Shown here in pieces: positions 1 to 10,900 of a DNA stretch of 64,000 bases; position 1 is the stretch's first letter; each line of letters begins with the position of its first letter. The stretch lies in contig OENT01000013.1 of NCBI GenBank assembly GCA_900239685.1, positions 62,001 to 126,000 of the forward strand, given 5' to 3'. Origin of the DNA: Rotaria macrura. Taxonomy: Eukaryota > Rotifera > Eurotatoria > Philodinida > Philodinidae. The notes beneath the pieces are model-generated. The model did no database searches, was not told where the DNA came from, and worked only from the letters and a program-made list of their open reading frames with translations. Made by a program: the position numbers and the translations under genes.

Positions 1-589
1 AATATTCTAACGGGAAAACGAACAAGATTTTTCATCAATAAACAGCATTTTTTGAATGTTTGCTATTTTGTCATTGCTTGTTTTCTTTTATTTTAGTCAA
101 GAATGATTGCTTTTTTTCTCTATATAAATGTATTCAATAGGTGCTTAAAAGGCATTAAAGGTATCTTCTCTTTTTCACGTGTAACATACGGATAGATAAG
201 ACAGAAAACAAATAAATAGACAAATAAATAATTTACGTTCTAGCAACAAATATCGAGAAGAACAACGAAGAAACAAGACGATATTTTATTCGAAACAGAT
301 CATTTCATGATACAGACGACATATTAAATGCTTGATTTTATGAAAACATCTTCAGTAAAAACGAAGTTCTTCTATTCAAAATAAATAAATAAATAAAATC
401 TGAAAGTTTTAAAACTAAAACGTATGATGCTCGACACATAAAACTACAAGTGATTCATAAAGATTGATACTCTGTATTCAAAGAACAAGAACTCGTGTAG
501 TGTATAGTCATAGATTGGCCAGCATTGTTTTGTTTAGGGTTCCACTAGGTTGATATTGAATAATGAACAGTTAGTTGTAGCAAAAACAC
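1..589. other. AT-rich gene-free stretch
   Basis: No coding region, RNA gene or clear repeat is visible. The sequence is strongly AT-rich with short A and T runs. Confidence 0.5.
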
Positions 590-960
590 TTGAAAATAAA
601 GTATTGAGAAAGTTGGTGGTTTTATCGATGATCAAATTGATGTTATACTTGATAAAACACCAGTGGAAACTGTGTTTATTCAAGAATCTATTCAGTGAAT
701 CGTATCTAAACCCCTCTGAAACTCTAAAATACTATCATTCATCTCGACAATCAATATTCTCAGTGATGCTTAAATAATGAATTTAACAAGATCTTGTATG
801 CAACGAAGATTCGGATAAATCTCAAAAAGAAACATGATAGTATCATCACTAGTGATGAGCCGTGCGTTCATCATAAACGAATCTGTTGGAGATCATAAAA
901 TTCTACGTAGTTAGCAAGTGAGACGACTTGTCTTTTTATTTCAAAAATGTAAAGATCCGT
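590..960 (+). pseudogene. Decayed mariner-type transposase trace
   Basis: Two short translated patches resemble mariner transposase but lie in broken frames. Around 611-690 one frame reads VGGFIDDQIDVILDKTP, similar to the N-terminal helix-turn-helix part of mariner transposases (a DEDQ..IL..NP..T pattern). Around 830-880 another frame reads SIITSDEPCVHHKR, similar to the conserved catalytic block IITGDE.WV, where the D is the first catalytic aspartate. Stops follow at once and no continuous reading frame remains. If real, this is an old dead copy of a Tc1/mariner element. It sits about 500 bp from the inverted-repeat element at 1431-2300, but nothing shows that the two belong together. The match is from memory of the family and is weak. 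Confidence 0.35.
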
Positions 961-1430
961 ATCTAGTATATAATCCATCATTTATCTTATTTTCTAGTTT
1001 TCTCATAAGTAGCTTATTGACAAAGTGATTATAGCAAATCAGATTTCACTGATCACAGTATCTCTGAACCCTTGAAATACTGACATATGCCACATTCATA
1101 ATATTCAGAACTCTTTTCTTTGAATATTTCATAAAATAATTAACAGATTTACTTAATTCCTGCCAGTTTATTTAATTGATAAAATTCAATACTTTTGATG
1201 AGTCGTAAATATTTCTTCTTCACGGCTGAAACGGTGCAAATATATTTCAGCAAAATATAGTAAACTCATTCTTGAAGAATAGTCCTGTTTTGTGATTTTT
1301 AATAAACAATGTCAACATTTAACATTTCAGGATAGGTGATCGAATATGTAAGAGAAATTTAATCCGTCTGTTTGTGACTACAATCCGATAGTTGTAACTC
1401 AATGTAGTCTTTGCATTTTATTAATTAATA

Positions 1431-2300
1431 TCAGATTGTCCCAAAAGTTCGTGCAACTACCCTCCCACTCAAAGTATGAAACATATGGTTTCCACCATCG
1501 TCTAGAGCATTCATTTTTAGGGTGGCCCACCGATTTTGAGCTAATTGCTTCATTGTCTTCTTGGGAAAAGAAAAGATTTTTCACGACCAGGTGTGCTTAT
1601 GTTTTAGTTATAATGGTGGTGGCTGTGACTCAGTACTCCTGTATCTCATTAACCAGGAGAGGTCTGAAGATAAGAAGTTTAGGTTAGGTACAATTTCATA
1701 TAGGTTAAAATCTGTGATGGAGAGAATAGAAAAATATTCGTTCAAAATCCTCGAATTTTTCACACGGTCTCTGTCTGAATGATTTCACAAAGAATCAGAG
1801 AATTTTGAAATTCAGAGACTACTATATAAAAGAAAAAGCAGCCAAAACTCACTCTGCCATCGAATTTTCAGAGTGATCGAGCGAAATTTCTAAGAGGTAT
1901 GCACAGATTTCAAAGAAAACTACGTATTTTACTTGTGAGGCTTTCAAGGCTTCCCAATGCCTCATATCCAAATAGTCACTTTTTCCATCTAAGCTCACTC
2001 CAAATGCTACCCCAAATAGTGCATCTTGTTGCCCTTAATCAGCTCTACAAAACTATGCATCATGATTTCTGAAACAGATTTCTCGTTTTGCAGTGGATTC
2101 GAAGTATGATCGAATTGCACTATCTAAAATATGAGCAGACCTGGCAGTGAAAGCTCGTTCCTTTTCTCAAGACGGCAATGAAGCAATTAGGTCAAAAGCG
2201 GTGTAACATCCTAAAAATAAATGCTCTACACGATGGTGGAAGCCACACGTTTCAAGCTTGTAGTAGGAGGGTTGTTACACGAACTTTCTGGACAACGTGA
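1431..2300. mobile_element. Non-autonomous Tc1/mariner-like inverted-repeat element (870 bp)
   Basis: The left arm, 1431-1591, is an imperfect reverse complement of the right arm, 2140-2300, giving about 160-bp terminal inverted repeats. The ends read TCAGATTGTCCCAAAAGTTC on the left and, reverse-complemented, TCACGTTGTCCAGAAAGTTC on the right. Both ends are flanked by TA (1429-1430 and 2301-2302), the target duplication of Tc1/mariner elements. The interior of about 550 bp has no transposase frame, so the element is a MITE or an internally deleted copy. Short open frames inside it (for example 1399-1584 minus and 1436-1687 plus) are products of the arm sequence, not genes. A TATA-like TATATAAAAG lies inside at 1823-1832. 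Arm divergence of roughly a fifth suggests an old insertion. Confidence 0.8.
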
Positions 2301-2302
2301 TA

Positions 2303-3055
2303 TGAAGGATGGATGAGATATGAAATTCCATTGAAAGAAAAATATTGTGTTCACATTTATGAATAATGATAAAACTTTGAAACAAAAAGAAAATGATGCA
2401 TGTGTGTATGTATAGATAAATGGTCTTTACGTTGTAAAAAGAGATTTTACTTGTTTCTTTAATAATGACGATGAATATGATCAGATGCTGACAATATCTC
2501 TATATGAAGAGTCAACAAAACTCACAGATCATAACTTCACTCATTATCTTAGACCACAAAACTGGATTTTCTTATAGATTACACCACCTAATCATTTTTT
2601 CTAAATATTACTCTGAGTGTGTCATGAAAAGAAGATGAAGTTTTGACATGCAAGGCTCTTTTACTTTATATTATAACGAATCTAGTTCGAAAAAAAACCT
2701 CAAGTAATAGTAAAGAATTCTCATACAATTTTATGTACTACTGACTGTTCACGTGTAAGAATGTATTGGGTTCCAAGTACAAAATAAATCAGTCATGTGC
2801 AATATTCTTCAGACAATGACGTTCAAACAAAAGTTAGAGAAAATCAATAACATGGAACCATTACTTCAGAGAACTATTCAACTTTATACAAACAGATGAG
2901 TGAACGATTTATCTGTCGATTGTTGCTATTCTGCAAATATTAAGCAATAGACATTGATCCATTCAGTGGTTTCAAATCTACTCGTCTCGAATTTGTTATC
3001 AATGATCTATCGGATTAGAATGTTGTCAAGTCATTCACGTAAGAAGATAAACTAA
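2303..3055. other. Gene-free stretch, upstream flank of GS pseudogene
   Basis: No gene is visible. The last 60 bases or so before 3056 align loosely with exon 2 of the intact glutamine synthetase (near 6822-6879), which suggests that the duplicated segment once began further left and has eroded. Confidence 0.4.
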
Positions 3056-3925
3056 GACATTTATCTTAAACCAGTGGCTCTTTTCAACGATCCATTTATG
3101 CTTGGTCGAAATAAACTTGTCATGTGTGAAACATACAAGTACAATAAAGAGCCGACATGTATGTATACAAGCAATAATTCAATATTGACGAGTTCTCTAT
3201 TTTAACATTCATTTCTCTTGTTGTAGCTTCGAACAAGCGCTTCGAATGTGCTCAAGCCATGAAAACAGCCGCCGATCAACACCCATGGTTCGGACTCGAA
3301 CAAGAATATACGTTATTGGATCGTGATGGATGGCCGTTCGGATGGCCGAAAGGTGGATTTCCTCATCCACAAGGTCCGTATTATTGTGGTGTCAGTGCAT
3401 CGCAAGCTCTTGGTCGAGACATTGAAGAAGCTCATTACAAAGCATGCTTATATGCTGGAATCAACATCGGCGGAACCAATGTAGAAGTAATGCCAGCTCA
3501 ATGGGAGTATCAAGTTGGTCCATGCGAAGGTATCGATGCTGGTGATCAACTTTGGGTATCACGATACTTATTACTACGTATTGCTGAAGAGTTCGGTGTT
3601 CAAGTGAGTTTCGATCCGAAACCAATTCCTGGCGACTGGAATGGAGCTGGATGTCATACTAATTTTTCTACGTGGGTCATGCGTGAGCCGAATGGCATCG
3701 AGTGAGTGCATTTTTAATTTTTATCATTTGACTATATACAACTTAATGTAGAGATAACGAACGACGATTAACGGGCCGACATGAAACAGCTGATATAAGC
3801 GTTTTCTTGTACTTTCATATGAATCAGTTCACTAAATATATCACACGAAAATCAAGGTGCATTAGTATGAGATTGTTGAGAAGTCAATGAAGAAAAATTT
3901 GATTGTTTAGAAGATCAATGGTTTG
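3056..3925 (+). pseudogene. Broken glutamine synthetase copy
   Basis: Positions 3056-3701 align without gaps to 6880-7525 of the intact gene. They include the end of exon 2, the intron (splice sites kept, about five differences) and exon 3 (about eleven differences in 475 bp). The exon 3 frame is still open, but four residues differ from the intact copy: Arg to Lys, Gly to Ser, Ala to Val, and Arg to Trp beside the NFST ATP-site motif. Next comes a deletion of about 76 bp covering the next acceptor and half of exon 4. A 59-bp near-identical piece of exon 4 follows (3748-3806), its donor GT mutated to AT, then a strongly eroded exon 5 trace to about 3925. Exon 1 and most of exon 2 are missing. 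Because an intron is retained, this is a DNA-level duplication and not a retrocopy. No functional enzyme can be made. Confidence 0.85.
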
Positions 3926-6569
3926 GTTTTTTGTAATGCATACAGTTTGGTATTCATTGCCATCACTTTTTTTGGAAAAATATAAACAATATGTGAGCAA
4001 CAGATCACGCCAGTTAAATTAATATTAAAAATCTTTTTTTACGTCGTGTTTAAAACAGACCCCTTTTAATTGTTTACCAGTAGAAGTCTGAAAATAAAAA
4101 GTCATATGTTAATACTAGTTGTAATTCGAATAGAAAAGAATATTTGATCGACTAAAACAATGAATTAAGTGTTTCATTGAAGAGACCCAAATAAGATTAA
4201 ATAGAATAAAATGAAATTATGATAAGAAAATTGTGATCATATGCGCGAACCCAATTTTTAGCGAATATGTTGTCCAAAAACAAATGAAATATGCAGGTAT
4301 CTCTTTAACTTGAGAGATTCTGTTCGACTAATATGTATGCGACAGGTGCTGAATGGTTGTAGACACTTTGAAAAAAGTAATCATTGAAACTTTCATCTTA
4401 CCATATTAATATTGAAAAATATCGATACTTGCGTGACAGGAAGAAAGACCACCATGGTTTTCATAACACGCCATTGTATTAAAAATTTTCATAAATGCAA
4501 TCAGTCTGTTCACAAACTCAGTAGTTTATATCACGGGAAAATCTCCAAGTTATAGAGCAGAGTTTATTAAGTATATCGAATAGAGACTTGTACGAGTCTT
4601 TATTGTAAATAGACTAGAAGGTAAAGTGTCTACCCCATATGATTTAAATTCTCATGAAAGACTACAAGATGATCATAAATCATAAAAGAATCCGTTGAAT
4701 GGAATGAATTAAGTTTGAAAACTTAATTCTCGGAACACGAATCCTCTTCTTTCAAGTCTAATGATAGTGGATTCTAATAGGATAAATCTTGCCCCAATTG
4801 AATATTTTTACGTACATAAGTTATATTCCTCAGAAAAAAAAACTTGTTGAAAAAGAAACCAACCGTTTTACAGGTTTCTTTCGATTTGATGATAATTATC
4901 TTGAAACTGCTATGATGTTAGACATGGACGACATGAAATTTCATGTTGTCACTATATTATAATCATTTTCTTTAGAACCGTCTAGAACCATTTTCTTGAT
5001 ACTATCTTTATGACTTTTCTTTGTGTTGTATATAATCAACGAACCGATAGTCTTTTTAAAAAGGCGATTCATCAGTGTTACTAATGTTGTACTGTCAAGA
5101 TGTTTCCTACATAGAAAATTTAATTATACATTCAATTTGGATTCACAGGAGCACGTCTACAGATGGCTCAGATTATAATATAGTCATGGAATGTTTATAG
5201 CTTCTCTCATTTAATTACATGCACATTTTTCATGTCACAATCTTCTTATGTAAAACTATCTCTCGAATTGAATATACATGTCTTTAGTGTGATCGAGGCA
5301 TTTGTCATTTGAAAAACTATTATGCAATCTATTTGTCATGCTTTATGTCAAGTTATTCGTTACTAAGATGATAGTTACTCATGGGGATTTCTGCTCATGT
5401 TAGGTTTCTATTGAAGAACTGGAAATGATAAAATACTATTATTTACAACTATCCTAAAGAACATCTAAGTAATTCCTGTATAAAACATTCACTTTGAATC
5501 TATGAGTAATTTTAAAAGTTATCGATTTCGTACTCCTATGCATACAAGTATTGATTCACTTCATACAATGGCACTTCTACTGCTGTTTTCAGATATGCTT
5601 CTTCGAAATTTATTCTTTGATGGAAACAAACACAATAGTATATACTTCAATATTAACCATGAAAACATTCTGTTGCGTCTTTTCTTCTAACGATTTTCCT
5701 CACAATGAATGAAGACTCTCGTATTTGTAAACGAGGAGACCGAAAGTTGAAATATTTCCTTTTCTCGATACAACATGTATGTTAACAATGAAGAGCTTTT
5801 AACGAGGAGACCGACTACTATCAATTATAAATGTTTACCAGAGCAAGAGCTTTTAACTTAGAGGAAAATAGAGAAAGAAATTTCTTTTGAAGTTTTTCTT
5901 TGTACACCAGGAATCATTCATCTATCTTTGCTTCATTTTCGCTCTGCCAAAAACACTCACACCAATGGAAACCTTTCCATTGTCCTATGCACAGATTGAG
6001 TCAATCATGTTCATGTTTTTTGCTTTTCTTTAAAAATAATCATGTCCACCACTGAGTTTTATACATGAAGAATCAATATCTGCAATGCTTCTAATTCTAA
6101 AGCAAACCATGCCACGCGTTGTTGACACGATTACTGTCTCAACATTCTCATGCATCTTGTTTTTTATATTTTTTATGGAGCGAAGTGCTTGAAACATGTA
6201 GCAAGAGCTGTTGGAACAAAATGAGATCTTGTCACTACATTATTTCAGAATAGGAATGAGATTGTTTCTTTCCTTCTGCTTTCCAACGGAGGAAATCCTA
6301 CATGAACAAAAACAGAAATAGAAAGAAATAGAAAAAAGTATGCTAGTCAAGTAAGGAAAAAATATGTAATGCAATTGATTCTATTAGATGTGATAGGAGG
6401 AAACTCCGATATAAAAGCTAGAATGATTCCAACGTGTCAACATGTGAGATTCATAGAGCTTGGCTTCTCTGTAGAATAGATTAAGACATTGAAATGCATA
6501 TGCAATTCTAATTATATTCTTTTTTTATCTATCTAAGGATTATAATAAAAAAGAAGCATCGTTTCGATC
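3926..6569. other. Gene-free stretch between GS pseudogene and GS gene
   Basis: No convincing coding region was found. A 62-codon frame at 5502-5690 has no recognisable features. The T-rich run ending in TATCTAAG at about 6540, just before the glutamine synthetase start, could be the acceptor of a 5'UTR intron; this is an inference only. Confidence 0.4.
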
Positions 6570-7941
6570 ATGAATCTGAAGTCGACCAATAGTAGTTCAA
6601 CTGATAAAGCTATTCTTCGTCGATATTTAGAACTACCACAACCTGAAAATAAAATTTTGGCCACTTATATATGGATTGATGGTACTGGAGAAAATCTACG
6701 AGGTAAAACAGTCTAATCATTTACATAGTGTCTTTGATGTATATCGCATTGATTCTTCTTTGTCGTTTTCCTAATTAGCTAAAACTCGAACTGTCGATCA
6801 AGAACCAGGATCACCTCAACAACTATCTTGGTGGAATTTCGATGGCTCATCAACTGGTCAAGCTGAAGGTTCGAATTCGGACATTTATCTTAAACCAGTG
6901 GCTCTTTTCAACGATCCATTTATGCTTGGTCGAAATAAACTTGTCATGTGTGAAACATACAAGTACAATAAAGAGCCGACATGTTTGTATACAAGCAACA
7001 ATGCAATGTTGACGAGTTCTCTATTTTAACATTCATTTCCCTTGTTGTAGCTTCGAACAAGCGCTTTGAATGTGCTCAAGCCATGAGAACAGCCGCCGAT
7101 CAACACCCATGGTTCGGACTCGAACAAGAATATACGTTATTGGATCGTGATGGTTGGCCGTTCGGATGGCCGAAAGGTGGATTTCCTCATCCACAAGGTC
7201 CGTATTATTGTGGTGTCGGTGCATCACAAGCTCTTGGTCGAGACATTGAGGAAGCTCATTACAAAGCATGTTTATATGCTGGAATCAACATCGGCGGAAC
7301 CAATGCAGAAGTAATGCCAGCTCAATGGGAGTATCAAGTAGGTCCATGCGAAGGTATCGATGCTGGTGATCAACTTTGGGTATCACGATACTTATTACTA
7401 CGTATTGCTGAAGAGTTCGGTGTTCAAGTGAGTTTCGATCCGAAACCAATTCCTGGCGACTGGAATGGAGCTGGATGTCATACTAATTTTTCTACGCGAG
7501 TCATGCGTGAGCCGAATGGCATCGAGTGAGTGCATTTTTAATTTTTATCGTTTGATGTTGAAATCCTCTTCTGTATTAATCGTAGAGCTATAAAAGAAGC
7601 GATTAAATTACTTGAAGTACGTCATAAAGCACACATTAAACGATATGGTAGAGATAACGAACGACGATTAACGGGCCGGCATGAAACAGCTGATGTAAGC
7701 GTTTTCAGGATAGGATTGTGTAACATATTTGAGTTTTCGGTCATATTTTCAGATCAATCAATTCAGTGTTGGTATCGCTAACCGAGGAGCATCAGTACGG
7801 ATCCCTCGACAAGTCGGTGAAGAAAAATGTGGTTATTTAGAAGATCGGCGTCCTGCTTCAAATTGCGATCCATACGCTGTGACAGATATAATTGTTCGCA
7901 CTGTATGTCTCGATGAGAAAGATCCTAACTCAAATGAATAG
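6570..7941 (+). CDS. GLUL: Glutamine synthetase (type II, cytosolic)
   Basis: This enzyme makes glutamine from glutamate, ammonia and ATP. I assign five exons: 6570-6702, 6779-6982, 7051-7525, 7586-7694 and 7753-7941. They join in frame to 369 residues, close to the family length of about 373. Visible motifs are WIDGTGE (35-41), WNFDGSS (63-69), the metal/glutamate motif GLEQEYTL with Glu137 and Glu139, [11 protein letters not shown], the ATP-site [11 protein letters not shown] (from Asn251), RRLTGRHET, and the C-terminal [15 protein letters not shown] and [11 protein letters not shown]. All key residues I know for the family are present. Introns are 58-76 bp. The start is the first ATG that gives the usual 20-30 residue leader before the LPQPENK segment. 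No signal or mitochondrial peptide is evident. A broken copy lies 3.5 kb upstream in the same orientation. Confidence 0.97.
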
Positions 7942-10900
7942 TTAGCATATAATAATTGATTCATGATAAGATCTAAAATCGTGAATGTATGAGTTGATGA
8001 GATCATTTATTATGAGATTCTTCTAAGTATTTCTTTGAATACATTCCCAATTTAATTAATATCGTATGTCATATTTAAGTGTATTTTGTTTTGTGTTCTG
8101 TTCTGTTCAGTATGGTCTTTTTTCCGGTGAATATTTGTCGATTTCATGCATGTGAAACGATTTATTTTACCGTGAATTAAATAATGAATAATTTCTCCGT
8201 TCGATCCATTTCTTCTTTAATGGTTATGTTCATTTCTTTTGAGAACATTTCATTGGTTCTTGTACCAGATCTACCTTTCTTCAATTGGAATGATGAAAAA
8301 TGTGAATTTGTTTATGTCGTAAATGAAAAACAAATTCAATAGATTCATGAAACAGAATGGAATCTATAGTCTTGACTATTTCTAGACTTTTGTACATAAT
8401 GAAAGTAAGACTGACAAATTTCATTTTACGGATTGTTTATTTTTTATGTGCATGTTTAGAATCTAAAAAGTGAAGTTAGACAGAAAAGTGCTACAACTGC
8501 TTTTAACAATACGAAACTGTTGTCATTTTTACAAGCACAAACAGATGTTGATAAGAGAAGTAATCTCATCGAATGATAATCCAATGGGGCAAACGATGAA
8601 GTATCTTTTTTTGGACATGTTTCACCACATAAAAATGACAAAGTAGTTTATTGATGAAAAGCCAATATTAAAAATACTGCTTCGCAATCCAATTAGTCAT
8701 GGAAGTATTTAATATATATATATATAGTACCCATTGTCTTTGACCTAATATGATTATTAGAACAGATGTAATGTGTAAAAATGACAACTATTAGCACAAT
8801 CGTTGTGAAATAAACACGTGAAATAGAGTGAAACTGTTTGGTGTTGTAAAACAGCACATTAATCAATATGGGCTTCGGGGAATGAATTCCTGTCTAGTAC
8901 TAATTTATGTCGATGATGAAAGATATTAATTACAATATATTGCAATGAGTGTGAAAGGATAAATAGTAAAGGGCAACTATTGTACTTATTCCGCAATGAG
9001 CTTAATGTTGATCCCTCTACCATGTACGGCACGTTTGTGATAATGAGAAGCTTCATATTAATTTGTTTTATGCTTCAACAGCTCTTTTTGATCACGTTTT
9101 AATTAAAAATAAAGAACGAAGAAATACGAAGTTAATTATTCTTAATCTTTTAGAAGTATAAAATTAAGTTTAATCAAGATTTCTGATACAAGAAAATTTA
9201 ATCGCTTCGACCTTTCATTGAATATGCATGTATATATATAAATATATGTCCATAAATAAAGTAGCGGAGATATATTGAATAGTTGCAATTTTAAGTTGAT
9301 TGCTCGATACATTTTATTGGAAAACGGAAAAAAGATATAACATAAGATGTCGCATCCAAAACTCTCGAAAGTCAACAGCAAAAGAAAATCTAAGACATGC
9401 AAAATCTAATGTTCAAACTGGATGAAGTTTTTTCTGATCGGTTATCGACTTTGCAAACAAGTTTATTTTGCAGTCAATAAACAAGTTACTACGGTTGTCC
9501 ATGATTATCACTCAATGAAATTGACTATTATTGTTAACTTTATCCTATCTAACACTATTCGTGATAGCAATATACATGTCGCAACCCAAAGTATTGATAG
9601 CAGAACTATCTGATGCCCTTCGGTAAGTGCGAGTAGTATGAATACGGTTCTCTTCAAAACTATACAAATAATTTCATAAGTGTATGGCATATGCTGATAG
9701 ACTAGCCGATAGGCGAGTCGTTAATCGTAGATAGATCATAACCTATCTATTTTCAAGATCGTTCTTTATCATCGTTTTCTCTATGCTTTAGTGTATGAAC
9801 AAGCTGTCACACTCGTTTTTAGTCTTGCTTTTGATTCATTGCGTCGGCATAAGTCCAGATTCATTATTCAAATTGTTCTTTGCGGTGCAATTGATTTAGT
9901 TGCTTCTACTATTTCGTGGTTCTTTACTCTTCGCACATTTTTTTTGTATTTACTATTTTTTCTAATAAGATCCGTTTTCTAGTCCTTGATTTAATTTTTA
10001 TGAAAAATGTAAACAAATATATATATATATGTACTGTTAGTATGGATTTTTATTTTGTTGTTTTCATTAAAACATATATCATACTTACTGCTACATCCAA
10101 TGATAAAAAATGTCTTAGTTTTCTAAAGTCAATGAAAAATAGAATACATCAATAAATAGCCAAGCAATTTCGTTGCTCAATATTTTGTTGATGAAATTGA
10201 TATTTAATCGCGAACAACTCACTATAAGGGTTGATAATCATTACTCAAGTCATGTAGAAAAATGTAAGTTCAGATATACAAATTATTCATCCCGTGTGGC
10301 TGACTGAGTTTAATCTCGAGTGAACGTGTCATGTCAAAGAGAAAAAACGACAATCAACAGGATGTGTGATGTGCATACTGATGTTCGTAGTATTATTGAC
10401 TGATGAAATCATCATTCGATACACATTTATGTTAAGAGATGGTGCATGTTAAAGAATAATACTAATAAATTTTTCAAAGGAGAAAATTTTGATGGATCAC
10501 CTATCGTTGAAGATGTATGAATCATTTAAGAATTCCGACGCATCTCACCATACCATGCTCTAGTATGTAGTCTTTTGATTTATGCAGACATTTGTTTGCT
10601 AAATGTGTATATCTAAAACCATAGTATATAGTAGAGAAATTTTTGTCTGTAAATTACGTTTAAAATTTGTCTGCTTTATAATCGAATGATTGGAGTGATT
10701 TCAGAACATATTTTATTTGAGTTGGAAAGAATTTCATGTTATACATAGATTGTATTAAAAAATTAAAATAAGCTACGAAAATGCAACTATCTATGATATG
10801 TTTTCCCTGTTTACATGAACAAACCATGACTCGGATGGCTTTTGTTGCTTTATGTGGGGATTATCGTAAGAAAATAAATATGTTACAAAAAGAGATTTTC

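Noticed and set aside
7033-7269. 78-codon minus-strand frame over glutamine synthetase exon 3
   Set aside because: It is a shadow of a strongly conserved coding exon and has no features of its own.
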